Positions 18,110 to 27,900 of a stretch of DNA of 64,000 bases are shown piece after piece. Source of the stretch: Saccharicrinis sp963677655 (GTDB lineage: Bacteria > Bacteroidota > Bacteroidia > Bacteroidales > Marinilabiliaceae); the NCBI GenBank assembly GCA_963677655.1, contig OY782088.1; one strand, given 5' to 3'. Positions within the stretch are counted from its first letter, which is position 1. The number at the start of each line of letters is the position of its first letter. Under the pieces are notes generated by a model. The model made no database searches. It was not told where the DNA came from and worked only from the letters and a program-made list of their open reading frames with translations. The position numbers were made by a program, and so were the translations under genes.

Positions 18110-19582
18110 ATGAAAAAAACAATTACTCTTCTCTTCGCATTTTTCTTATGCATTAGCTTATCAGCTAAAAAAGAAAATCCGTTCAGCAAAAAAAATGCTA
18201 AACAAATCAATAAAGAAAAAATTCAATTAAAAAGTGCACAAACTGGAATCCAACCAACTAGCATCATGTATGAGTTATGGGATGGAGGTGCATGGTATAC
18301 AGAAAGTACTATGTACTATGAATATGAAACAACTTCTAATGGGACTGTGACTACTATTACTACTGACTCCTATAAACAGACATTTACTTATAATGCATAT
18401 GGGGAAATCACAGAAATGACTGCTTCCACTTGGGATGGAAGTAGTTGGGTAATAGCTAGTGGATTTAAGTATGATATGGAATATGATTCAAATGACGATG
18501 TAATTTCTGAAATATACTCCTTGTATGTACCGGGATCAGGTTGGGTTGAACAATCTGGTTATAAGACTGATTATGTATATTCAGGAAATTTACTAACATC
18601 AGAAACTTATTATGAAAGAGCAGGTGGCGAATGGGTACCAGAATCTAAAAATGAATGGTTTTATGATTCTAATGATATTTTGAACAGTGCTTTTGAATAT
18701 ACATATAGTGGTTCTGATTTTGTGTTATCTGGTCGTTATGTTGATGTAAGCTGGTTTATTTGGGACCCAAATAGTCATGTGGATAATAGTTATCCATATA
18801 CATATACTTTTCAGGAATATAATGGTTCCGGAGATATAAATGATGATGCAAGTTTTACCAATTTAGAGAAAATGGAGGCTCAATATCCAGATGGTATGAA
18901 TGGAGGAGTGCCTGTTACTACAATAGAAACATATCTTATGTGGGACACAGAATGGGTAAATGATTACAGATGGACATGGGTGCAGGATGGTGATATGGAA
19001 TCAGAATTTGAAGAATATTGGGATGAATCCAGTTGGCTTCCATACTATTATTATGAATATAATTCTACTGCTTCAACTACTTATACGATATCAAAAGATT
19101 ATACAGGTGGTATATTGACGTATGCTAATAAATCAACAGAAACCTATGATGAATATGGAAATATGACTGAAGAAAAAAGTGAAAGTCATTCCGGAGATGA
19201 AAACTGGCAAATGGATTGGGGGCAGTTATTTTTAATCACATACCAGGATGGAACTTCAAATATATCAACAAAAATAACTCAGAACTGGGATGAATCATCC
19301 TCAGCCTATGTTAATTATTCTCGCGAAACATATAATTATACACCAACCTCTGTTTTAGAATTATCTTCTGATGATTTTGAAGTATATCCTACTAAATTTG
19401 ATACAAGAATTTATATTGATGCCCCTGAAAATTCATTTGTTACTATTTATAATCTTTCAGGTAATTTAATTGTTCAACAGTTTATATTTACTGGAATTAA
19501 TCAAATCAATACCTCTCAACTTAAATCCGGGTATTATATCCTTAAAGTAGGAAATGAAGTTTATCGAATAGTTAAAAATTAA
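18110..19582 (+). CDS. Secreted repeat protein with T9SS type A sorting domain
   Basis: 490 residues from the Met at 18110 (MKKTITLLFAFFLCISLSAKK), which begins a good signal peptide; the longer ORF from 18071 puts 13 residues in front of it. The body is rich in Trp, Tyr and acidic residues with recurring units such as W(D/E)G(S/G)(S/A)WV or DESSWLPYYYYEYN, roughly 40-60 residues each, resembling YD-like secreted proteins. The last ~75 residues (DFEVYPTKFDTRIYID..., YNLSGNLI..., SGYYILKVGNEVYRIVKN) are a T9SS type A sorting domain, so it should be exported and attached to the surface or released. Function unknown. Confidence 0.85.
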   Translation: MKKTITLLFAFFLCISLSAKKENPFSKKNAKQINKEKIQLKSAQTGIQPTSIMYELWDGGAWYTESTMYYEYETTSNGTVTTITTDSYKQTFTYNAYGEITEMTASTWDGSSWVIASGFKYDMEYDSNDDVISEIYSLYVPGSGWVEQSGYKTDYVYSGNLLTSETYYERAGGEWVPESKNEWFYDSNDILNSAFEYTYSGSDFVLSGRYVDVSWFIWDPNSHVDNSYPYTYTFQEYNGSGDINDDASFTNLEKMEAQYPDGMNGGVPVTTIETYLMWDTEWVNDYRWTWVQDGDMESEFEEYWDESSWLPYYYYEYNSTASTTYTISKDYTGGILTYANKSTETYDEYGNMTEEKSESHSGDENWQMDWGQLFLITYQDGTSNISTKITQNWDESSSAYVNYSRETYNYTPTSVLELSSDDFEVYPTKFDTRIYIDAPENSFVTIYNLSGNLIVQQFIFTGINQINTSQLKSGYYILKVGNEVYRIVKN

Positions 19583-19591
19583 TCACAAAGA

Positions 19592-19627
19592 CTGTCCTCT
19601 ATAATAACTAGGGGGCAGTATTTTTTA
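19592..19627 (+). terminator. Terminator after the T9SS repeat protein
   Basis: CTGTCCTCTA pairs with TAGGGGGCAG (two G-U pairs), followed by a T-run. Confidence 0.75.
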
Positions 19628-19837
19628 TTTTTCAGTCTTAAATAATATTTTAATCCTTAAGCTTTTTTCTCCGGCATCCATCTTCAGCATTCTTTACTTG
19701 TATTAGTTTTGTTGAGGTCAACTCCTTCTATATCTGTGCATAAAACATTATGCTATTAAGGTATTTTTTAGCTAAGAGAATCTTTATGTATGTAATAATT
19801 ATTTGTAACTTATTATATCTATTTCTAAAAATAATAG

Positions 19838-20461
19838 ATGTATAAGACGATTATAGGCATATTGATAAGTGTTTTTCTTTTTATTAATATTTCAGGGCAA
19901 AAAAGAGAAAAAAAAGAGTTTTTCTTTAAAGATGAAAATTCATTTTACTTAGGTGTAGGCTTAGGCTTATCTTTATATGATCAACATTACTTGAATACCC
20001 ATTTTAAAAAAGAAGAAGATCGAAATGAATATGGATTTGAATGTGGTATATTTCCAAGCTTTTGGGGTAATGTATCTTTGAACTTTACTTTGATAAATAA
20101 ATTAGATTTATCCTTATATGCAGAAATAACAACTGGATCAGAATGGTGCTTATGGGGTGATAGTAATACTTTTACAATCTATTCACCCGGTTTTGATGTA
20201 AAGAAACACTTTCCATTTGGTAGTGGACGACACTCTGTATGGGGTTCTATTGGAGCTAAAATCTCCTATTTTGAGTTAGGAGGTTATAATTCGTTTAATG
20301 AAGGAATAAGGTTTAGAACGGGTGTTAATATTCAAGCAAAAACTATAATGGTTCAACCTTTTGCAGCATTGAATATTGCTAGAACAATGCACCGTGATGT
20401 AACTATTTTACCAAAATATATTTATTCTGATGTTCAGATAGGAATAGAATTGTTTTTTTAG
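19838..20461 (+). CDS. Probable outer-membrane beta-barrel protein
   Basis: 207 residues with a signal peptide (to about NISGQ, residue 21). The mature part has alternating hydrophobic/polar strands ending in aromatic residues (FYLGVGLGLSLYD, VSLNFTLINKLDLSLYAEIT, SVWGSIGAKISYFEL, FRTGVNIQAKTIMVQPFAALNIAR) and ends YSDVQIGIELFF with a C-terminal Phe. That pattern fits a small outer-membrane barrel. No specific family recognised. Confidence 0.65.
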   Translation: MYKTIIGILISVFLFINISGQKREKKEFFFKDENSFYLGVGLGLSLYDQHYLNTHFKKEEDRNEYGFECGIFPSFWGNVSLNFTLINKLDLSLYAEITTGSEWCLWGDSNTFTIYSPGFDVKKHFPFGSGRHSVWGSIGAKISYFELGGYNSFNEGIRFRTGVNIQAKTIMVQPFAALNIARTMHRDVTILPKYIYSDVQIGIELFF

Positions 20462-20512
20462 AGAGTTACCTTTTTTAACCCAGATTATGTATTTAAACAT
20501 CGTTATGAGCTT

Positions 20513-20611
20513 TGAAATAGCGATAAAATAAGTGCTTACTGAGGCGACTCATAGCACCGCTATGGTGAGTCGAAGTAAGTGAGAGAAACGTCTTGTTTTG
20601 AGGCTATTTCA
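20513..20611. repeat. Nested palindromic element (about 100 bp)
   Basis: Outer arms TGAAATAGC (20513-20521) and GCTATTTCA (20603-20611) are perfectly complementary. Inside are CTTACT/AGTAAG, then CGACTCA/TGAGTCG, then TAGC-ACC-GCTA. The arms nest in order, so the segment can fold into one long interrupted hairpin. It lies between convergent genes and looks like a dispersed intergenic repeat. Confidence 0.75.
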
Positions 20612-20715
20612 GAGTGCAATAGGTTTATAAATGCATATTGTGGGTTTAATTCAAATTGCCTCCCGAAAGTCTTGTTTTTGAGAAGCAATTCGAATATTAA
20701 TATATATATTGTCTG

Positions 20716-22371
20716 TTAATTCAAATCCTGTTTTCTTATTTCAACACGACGAATTTTTCCACTGATCGTTTTAGGTAATTCCTCAACAAATTCAATTACA
20801 CGAGGGTATTTGTAAGGAGCGGTCACAGTTTTAACATGGTCCTGCAATTCTTTTACTAAATCAGGACCTGCTTTATGTTTACATTCTTTTGCCAATATTA
20901 CAGTTGCCTTTACAACTTGACCTCTGATTTCATCTGGAACACCTGTAATAGCACATTCCACAACATCAGGGTGTGTCATTAAAGCGCTTTCTACTTCAAA
21001 TGGACCAATACGATATCCTGAACTCTTAATAACATCGTCAGCTCTACCCACAAACCAGAAATATCCGTCTTCATCTTTCCAAGCTAAATCGCCGGTGTAA
21101 TAAATACCATTAGACATAGCTTCATCTGTCAGTTGCTGATTTCTGTAATAGCCTTTAAAAAGTCCGGTAGGATAGCTTTTTTCGTATCGAATAATAATTT
21201 GGCCATGTTCTCCTGATTTCGCTGGTAAACCTTCGGGTGTTAATAGGTCGATATTATAGTGTGGATTTGGTAACCCCATCGAACCAGGTTTTGGAGTAAC
21301 CCACGGAGAAGTAAATACAGTAAGTGTTGTTTCACTTTGACCGTAACCTTCTCTTAATCGAATTCCGGTTAAACTGTAAAACTTGTCGTACACCTCCGGA
21401 TTTAATGCTTCTCCGGCAATAGTGCACCATTCCAATGCTGATAAATCATATTGAGACAGATCTTCGCGTATTAAAAAGCGGAATATAGTTGGCGGAGCAC
21501 AAAGTGAGGTGACCTGATATTTAGAAAGTACCTCCAAAATAGCTGAAGGTGTAAATTTTTCGTGATCGTAAACAAATACACTGGCACCAACAAGCCATTG
21601 TCCGTATAGCTTACCCCATACCGCTTTTAACCATCCGGTATCAGCTATGGTCAGGTGAAGACTATCTTCATGCAAGTTTTGCCAATATTTAGCTGTTACA
21701 ATATGTGCCAAAGGATAAACACTATCCAGGATTACCATCTTTGGATCACCTGTTGTTCCTGATGTAAAACTCACAATCAAAGGATCATCATTTTTGGTTG
21801 GATTAACCGGACGTTCAAATGGTTTTGCATTCTTAACTCCCTCCTGAAAATCCTCCCATCCTTCCGGAATTTTTGGACCTATTGAAATCAGTTTTTCAAT
21901 GGATGGAGATTCTGGCATTGCTCCTTGTATATGATCCAGAATTATATCATCTCCATCGCAAATGATTGCTTTTATTGTAGCTGCATTTGCTCGGTAAATA
22001 ATATCCTTTGAAGTTAATAAGTGTGTGGCAGGAATAATTACGGCTCCAATTTTATGAAGCGCAATAATGGTAAACCAAAACTCAGCACGACGTTTTAAAA
22101 TAGCCATAACCATATCGCCTTTTTTTATGCCAAGAGATGAAAAATAACCAGCTGTACGGTCGGTTATCTCTTTTAGTTCACTAAATGAATAGGAACGACT
22201 TTCGCCTTTATCATTAGTCCAAAGTAGGGCTCTTTTATCTGGACTTTCAGCAGCCCATCCATCAACTACATCGTATGCAAAATTAAAATCCTCTGGGATC
22301 ACCAATTCGTAATTGGATTTAAAATCTTCAAAGTCGGTAAATTCGCTTTGTTTTAAATATTTTTCAATCAT
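20716..22371 (-). CDS. AMP-forming acyl-CoA synthetase (medium-chain/acetyl-CoA synthetase-like)
   Basis: 551 residues. Activates a carboxylic acid to acyl-AMP and then acyl-CoA in the cytoplasm. Motifs: P-loop SFTSGTTGDPKMV near 200, GYGQSETT near 340, YTGDLAWKDEDGYFWFVGRADD near 425, SSGYRIGPFEVE near 450, and the catalytic Lys in KTISGKIRRVEIR near 540. Length and motif spacing fit ACSM-type medium-chain synthetases better than the longer canonical acetyl-CoA synthetase (~650 residues). No pathway partners are adjacent. Confidence 0.9.
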   Translation of the reverse strand: MIEKYLKQSEFTDFEDFKSNYELVIPEDFNFAYDVVDGWAAESPDKRALLWTNDKGESRSYSFSELKEITDRTAGYFSSLGIKKGDMVMAILKRRAEFWFTIIALHKIGAVIIPATHLLTSKDIIYRANAATIKAIICDGDDIILDHIQGAMPESPSIEKLISIGPKIPEGWEDFQEGVKNAKPFERPVNPTKNDDPLIVSFTSGTTGDPKMVILDSVYPLAHIVTAKYWQNLHEDSLHLTIADTGWLKAVWGKLYGQWLVGASVFVYDHEKFTPSAILEVLSKYQVTSLCAPPTIFRFLIREDLSQYDLSALEWCTIAGEALNPEVYDKFYSLTGIRLREGYGQSETTLTVFTSPWVTPKPGSMGLPNPHYNIDLLTPEGLPAKSGEHGQIIIRYEKSYPTGLFKGYYRNQQLTDEAMSNGIYYTGDLAWKDEDGYFWFVGRADDVIKSSGYRIGPFEVESALMTHPDVVECAITGVPDEIRGQVVKATVILAKECKHKAGPDLVKELQDHVKTVTAPYKYPRVIEFVEELPKTISGKIRRVEIRKQDLN

Positions 22372-22650
22372 ATATACTTGCTATCCTACAATTTTTGAAC
22401 TTATAAGTATTTTGTATTTGTTCAAAGGTATTTTTCCTTTTATTAGGTTAAGATTTGGCAGGTTTACATAGAAGGTAAGATTCAGGTATGCTTTCAATAA
22501 TGAAGTTGTAAATGTAAAATTAATTTTCGCGGCTTGAAATTAATTAATATAATTTGAACCATGGATTAAAATATATTAACACAGAGACGCAAAGACTCGG
22601 AGTTTTTATATTAATCACTCTTCTTTACGTATAAATTATTATAAAAGATT

Positions 22651-22713
22651 ATGAATCGAGCCATGAGAATTCATTATTCACACACGAGGGTGATTATTCA
22701 TGGGAGTTCCATG
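22651..22713 (+). ncRNA. Structured 5' leader element, copy A (next to a decayed gene)
   Basis: A 63-nt copy of the leader family: starts ATGAATCGAGCCATGAGAA and ends GGGAGTTCCATG. The inner stem is CCATGA (22661-22666) / TCATGG (22698-22703). The 27 nt to the next ATG (22741) match the spacing of the other three copies. The outer stem is slightly degenerate (a T-T mismatch and a bulged G), consistent with loss of the gene it served. Confidence 0.65.
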
Positions 22714-22740
22714 TGATTTTAAGCAAAAAATAATAAACTC

Positions 22741-22755
22741 ATGAAAATGAAATAG
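22741..22755 (+). pseudogene. Vestigial start of a lost gene (M-K-M-K-stop)
   Basis: ATG AAA ATG AAA TAG lies exactly 27 nt after the leader element, where the other copies have real genes starting ATG AAA. No coding sequence follows before the 3' end of the opposing nitrilase gene at 22848. Probably the remnant of a deleted exported-protein gene. Confidence 0.35.
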
Positions 22756-22847
22756 TAAAAAACGAGGAAATCCTTACTGGTTTAAATATTAATACAAAAA
22801 ACATCATTTTAAATAAATTCAGTGCCTCAGCGTCTCAGTGTTTATTA

Positions 22848-23651
22848 TTACATTAAGGATTGAATCCAATCTGTTCTCTTAAAACCAGGAAAATAACCCA
22901 TTTTACTGTTTTTAATTTGTGTTAATTCATGAAGGTCAATATCGGCAATGCAAAATCCTTGCTGGTAGCCTTTTCTTGAGGTAATGACTTTTCCCCGGGG
23001 AGAAATTATAATTGAAAATCCCGCATAAGGTTTGCCCTTTTTTGTAGTGCCGCATGTGTTGCAAGCCATTATAAAACAGCAGTTGTCGTAAGCCCTGGTT
23101 TGCAGCATAGCACTGATACGTTTCAGTTTTTCTTCAGGAGTTTCTCGCGGAGAAGCAAAAGGAGCTGAAATTAATTGAGCACCTTGTTTTTGAAGAATAC
23201 TCGTCAATTCAGGGAAATGATTTTCAAGACAGATTTGAAATCCTGTTGTTATAATACCTGTGTTTATACTATTAAGTTGGTTTCCCTCACTAAATACCCT
23301 TTTTTCATTTTCTGAAAGATGAGTTTTAAAATGCTGGCCAATAATTTCACCTTTTTTATAGATAACCTGGGCAATATACCATTTGTCATTATTGAAAATT
23401 GGTATACCCACCGCAAAATGCAGAGAATATTTTTTTGATAATGTTAAAATACTTCTCAATATATCTTCATAATGCTTTTGGTACTCACTTAACTCTTCTT
23501 CAGAATTAAAATAACCGGATACACTCATTTCTGGGAATAAGGCATAACTGACATTCTTTTGATCAAACAGCTTCAAATATTTTTCAATATTTGAGAGGTT
23601 CTTTTTAAAGATTAAGGGTTCTGAAAGTGTATGAGCGCAAGCTATAAGCAT
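22848..23651 (-). CDS. Carbon-nitrogen hydrolase (nitrilase superfamily)
   Basis: 267 residues. The Glu-Lys-Cys catalytic set is visible: Glu in ALFPEMSVSGYF near 42, Lys in HFKTHLSENEKRVF near 110, and Cys in GFQICLENHFPE near 140. The family hydrolyses amides or nitriles; the ENHFPE after the Cys replaces the more common DxRFPE. There is no signal peptide, so it is cytoplasmic. The substrate cannot be told from sequence, and the gene has no operon partner. Confidence 0.88.
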   Translation of the reverse strand: MLIACAHTLSEPLIFKKNLSNIEKYLKLFDQKNVSYALFPEMSVSGYFNSEEELSEYQKHYEDILRSILTLSKKYSLHFAVGIPIFNNDKWYIAQVIYKKGEIIGQHFKTHLSENEKRVFSEGNQLNSINTGIITTGFQICLENHFPELTSILQKQGAQLISAPFASPRETPEEKLKRISAMLQTRAYDNCCFIMACNTCGTTKKGKPYAGFSIIISPRGKVITSRKGYQQGFCIADIDLHELTQIKNSKMGYFPGFKRTDWIQSLM

Positions 23652-23997
23652 GTGTTTTATTTATAGATAAAAAACAAAGGTATAGAATAAAGGAGAAAGG
23701 TAAAATTGCAGGTGAATTTTATGCTTGACTATTTTCTGTATTAGTTTCATGTTAGAGTCTGAAGTTACTTAAATAGGCATTAAATAATAAAATGCTAATA
23801 TTTTGAAATCAATGACTTATTACTTTTATCTATAGATGGTTAATTTTTATGTATTAATAACGTCTGTTAATCAATTAAATACTGTATTCGTAAAAGTTTT
23901 GTAACAAAAACTTTGTACGTCGTATTATAAACCGAAAAAAAGACAATAAAAGTCAAACAATAAATTATTCAAATAAAATTTAAATAATCTAATTACC
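23652..23997. other. Intergenic, divergent promoter region
   Basis: About 345 nt between divergent genes. AT-rich, with TTTTG and CTTTG words around 23895-23917 that are not at canonical promoter spacing. Nothing else seen. Confidence 0.4.
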
Positions 23998-24963
23998 ATG
24001 CAAAAGACAATTTTTACACTTTTAGCACTTATGCTTATTAGCACAATGAGTCTTGTGGCTCAATCTTCAAAAGGATTTTCATTTCAAGGATATGCTCGTG
24101 GAGCAGATGGATCTGCCTTGCAAAACGAAACAAATCTTGAAGTTAAATTCACCATATTTTCTACAGATGAAAATAATCCGGAATTCACAGAAAATCAGAC
24201 ATTAAGTACGGATGAATTTGGTGTTTTTCAGGCTGTAATTGGAACAACTAATTCAGATGCATTTAATTCATTAAATTTTGCACAAAGTGATTATTCACTT
24301 AAAGTAGAAATTAGAGACGGTGGTTCTTTTCAACAAGTAGCCCGTCAAAGTTTATTAGCTGTTCCATATGCTAAAGCTTCAGAAAAGGCTGTTGAAGCAA
24401 CATCGGCAGATAACGGTGTTCCTCCGGGAAGTATTATGCCTTTTGCGGGAAGTAGTGTTCCTGAAGGATGGTTGTTATGCGATGGAAGTGAAGTTGATAG
24501 AAATACTTATAGCAAACTATTTGCAGCTATTGGTACTGCATGGGGATATGGTAATATGAGTTCAACCTTTAATTTGCCTGAACTAAGAGGTCAATTCTTA
24601 AGAGGTGTTTCAGGTGATTCAAATTATGACCCAGACAAAGATTCCAGAACTGCCTATAATGGAGGTAACTCAGGTAATAAAGTAGGTTCTTATCAAGGCA
24701 GTCAGTTTGCAAGTCATAATCACGCAGCATCTTCTTCAAATGCAGGAAATCATAGACATACAAGTTATGACTACTACTGGTATGATGCAGGAAGTGATGA
24801 TAATTATGGAACCCCTAATGGAGATGGTACTGGAGAGCGCAGGAGTACAAGCCGAAATACTGCATATGCAGGAGAGCATAAGCATAATATTACTGTTAAT
24901 AATACAGGAGGTAATGAAACTCGACCACGAAATGCCTATGTAAATTATATTATTAAATACTAG
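23998..24963 (+). CDS. Secreted protein with a phage-tail-collar domain
   Basis: 321 residues with a signal peptide (to about VAQS, residue 22). Residues ~25-130 form a beta-rich domain common in Bacteroidota exported proteins (FSFQGYARGADGSAL...). From ~138, the tail-collar signature is clear: PPGSIMPFAGSSVPEGWLLCDG, then STFNLPELRGQFLRG. The tail is Gly/Asn/His-rich and ends NETRPRNAYVNYIIKY, the usual microcystin-dependent-protein type ending. The signal peptide and neighbours argue for a surface protein borrowing the fold, not a prophage. The next gene, a giant LamG protein, begins 23 nt later, so they are co-transcribed. Confidence 0.85.
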   Translation: MQKTIFTLLALMLISTMSLVAQSSKGFSFQGYARGADGSALQNETNLEVKFTIFSTDENNPEFTENQTLSTDEFGVFQAVIGTTNSDAFNSLNFAQSDYSLKVEIRDGGSFQQVARQSLLAVPYAKASEKAVEATSADNGVPPGSIMPFAGSSVPEGWLLCDGSEVDRNTYSKLFAAIGTAWGYGNMSSTFNLPELRGQFLRGVSGDSNYDPDKDSRTAYNGGNSGNKVGSYQGSQFASHNHAASSSNAGNHRHTSYDYYWYDAGSDDNYGTPNGDGTGERRSTSRNTAYAGEHKHNITVNNTGGNETRPRNAYVNYIIKY

Positions 24964-24986
24964 TATACTCCATTAATTTTTATAAT

Positions 24987-27900
24987 ATGAGAATGCAAAG
25001 AATATTTCTATTTCTCTTATTGATGGGGTGTGTATCCTTTTTACGAGCGCAGAAATCTCCTTCAATAACAGGAAATAATACATATAATTATAAATCCGAA
25101 ACCATGTCTGTATCAGGTATGGTTGGAGAAAGTTATTTGAATACAACTACAACACTTCTGAATAGCGGTAACGAATTTCATATTGGTTTTCCATATCGCT
25201 TTGTCTATACACAAGATGCTTTTAAAGGTGATTTACAGGTTTCTAAAGGTTATTACAGTAATTATATACGACTTCAATGGGAAATTTATGATCCGGAAGC
25301 TGTTTCACAAATTAAAATTTACCGAAGGTTGCTTTCTGAAGCCGATAAAGAATTCAGTTTGGCAGCAACAGTTTCTTCCCAAGAAAACTCATGGCAAGAT
25401 CAGTATGCTGAACCTGGTTTAATGTACGAATACAAAGTACTTGCTGATGGTATTTGGGATACTGAAATTATGGGTATCAACAGGGTTGATGGTGTTGGAT
25501 TCAGGGTTACTTCTGCAACCATTACTGGTCGTGTAACATATGCTGGAGGAAATGTAGTTCCTGGAGTTAAAATAGTAGCTGAGCCTGAAATTGAAAATAA
25601 AGAAGGTGAGTTTAGTTACAATTTTCCAGGTGATCTTTATGGTTTAGTCAGACCAGAAAATCAGCCTAACTTATCGGAAGGTGCATCTATTCAAGCTTGG
25701 GTAAAACCAACGATAAAAGAGGGACAAGCGGATTATCCAATTTTCTCTATCGGGACAAGTTTAAGTTTCGGAATAAAACACTCTGGCGACGAAAACTTTG
25801 TTCAAGTTCAAATGGGAGATGATACTAAATTATCTGAGGCTATTCCTGATGATGTATTTAATGAGTATATGCAATTGTCTTTAACCTGGGATGGTAAGAG
25901 TAAGGAGTGTCAGATTTATTTAAACGGAGATTCATTACTTCAAACAAGTTTTACTAACGGAAATGTGGCTAACGCTAATTGGCTAATTGGTGGAAGTATC
26001 AATGGCGAAAATTATAATTATTACTCAGGTTATCTTGATGAAGTTAAACTATGGTCAAAAACATTGACTAATGAAGATGTTTTCTCAACATTTGATTCTT
26101 ACCAAAATCCAAATAATTCATATTTAGCAGGTTATTGGAAATTTAATGAAGGTGGAGGAACGAATATATATGATATTTCAAGAACCGGAAATAACTTTAA
26201 TGAAAATCATGGTTTAATTGTTAAACATGGTTCTGAATATGGAACTTACGAAGAAGTATATCCTTCAACAGAACGTTTGGGATATAAAGCAGTTACCGAT
26301 GAAAATGGAAACTATGTAATAGCAGGTGTGGCTTTCTCATCCGGAGGTTCATATTTCAGAGTAGTACCTTCATTAGGTGTACACCGTTTTGATCCAACCA
26401 ATAAGCTTTTATATATTAGTCAGGAGTCTTCTGTATTTAATAATATTGACTTTACAGATGAATCTTCATTTACAGTAACAGGAAAAATATTTTATAAAAA
26501 CACTAAATTCCCTGTTTCTGATGTATACTTAAAAGTTGATGGATCAATTGTTTCTGATAGTAAAAAACAACCTATTAAAACAGATGAAAATGGAGAGTAT
26601 ACCATTGATGTACCAATCGGTTTACACTATATTTCTGTTGAAAAAAATGGCCATGTTTTTGAATCTGTTTACTGGCCGGCATTAGATGAAAATGATAATC
26701 CAACATACTTTGATTTTCAGGATGATTTGAACGGAAGAGATTTCTCTGATACAACTAAAATTAAATTAGTAGGTAAAATTGTTGGAGGTCCTATTCAGGG
26801 AGCAAAAACAACAGGATCTAAAGTTGATCCTTCAAAAGCCAACATTGGAGTTGTAAATGTTACATTAACAACAGAGCGAGGTTTTGAATTATGGGATGAA
26901 AAAACGGATGTTTCTTTTAAAACAGATGCAACAACAGGTGTATATGAAGTTGAATTAATTCCTGAAAAATTTATCCTGAAAAATGACTTATCTGTTAAAA
27001 ACGACCATTATACCTTTAATAGAGATGAGGATAAAACTACTATTGATTTGAGTAATAAATTTACGCTTCAATATACAATTGATTCTGTTTGTGTAGATTC
27101 ATTAGTAGATGACGAATTTGTTCAGGTTTTTGATCATGTGGATACAACATTGGTTTATAACCACAATAGAGATTGGGTATGGCGCGAAACACCTAAACTA
27201 ACTGTTCAGAACTCAGATAATGATGCTTATTGGGGGGAGTCTATTTATACAATTACTAATGCAGATGAAACAACTACTGATATTAAATTAGTACAGTTCA
27301 ATGAAACAACTGAAGAGTATGAATATACTTTTGATCATCCGGTTTTCAAGCAGCTACAGTATTATGATTTAATGATTAGAGCAACAGAAACATACGTGAA
27401 CTATGATGATTTAGAGAATATTGTTTATGATGATGTTCCTGTAAATGATGGAGTTGTATTGGTAGAAAACCAACTGGCTAACTCTAATAAATCAGAGAGT
27501 ATAGAGTTGAACGAAAATGGTAAGGCAATTCATTCATTCTGTGGAGGTATGCCATTAGAATCAAGTCCATTTACACAAAACATTAATTTTAAACTTAAAA
27601 TAAATGATGCTTTTGTAGCAGGAGCCGATGTAGAACAAGCTTGTTACTTGCTTGGTATAAAACCTAGTGGAGGAACTAATTTTGTTACAGGACCAGATGA
27701 AGTTGATTTTATTCTTCGCGATCCTCCGGGATCAAACAGTTATTCTTATTTCGAAAAAGGCTTTATAACAAGTAATACAAAAACAGAGTCGCATACTAAT
27801 GGTTTTGGTGGTGATGTAGATGTATTGCATCTTTTCGGTGTAGAGTTAACTACCAATGTAGGTGGATTAGGATTTTCTATCCAAAATAAAATTGAATCAG

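Larger units (their letters stand above)
22578..22842. repeat. Segment bounded by inverted repeats, carrying a leader element and a dead start
   Basis: AACACAGAGACGC at 22578-22590 is matched in inverted orientation by GCGTCTCAGTGTT at 22830-22842 (12 of 13). Between them lie the structured leader element at 22651-22713 and an ATG followed almost at once by a stop. A diverged copy of the same CACAGAG motif occurs at 43984-44013. Confidence 0.5.

Noticed and set aside
20716..22371. Functional link between the acyl-CoA synthetase and the DUF294/exonuclease pair, as seen near acetate genes in some Proteobacteria
   Set aside because: They are nearly 18 kb apart with many unrelated genes between; no support in this window.
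23998..24963. Prophage, suggested by the tail-collar domain
   Set aside because: No terminase, capsid, portal or integrase genes nearby; the protein has a signal peptide and sits with T9SS proteins.
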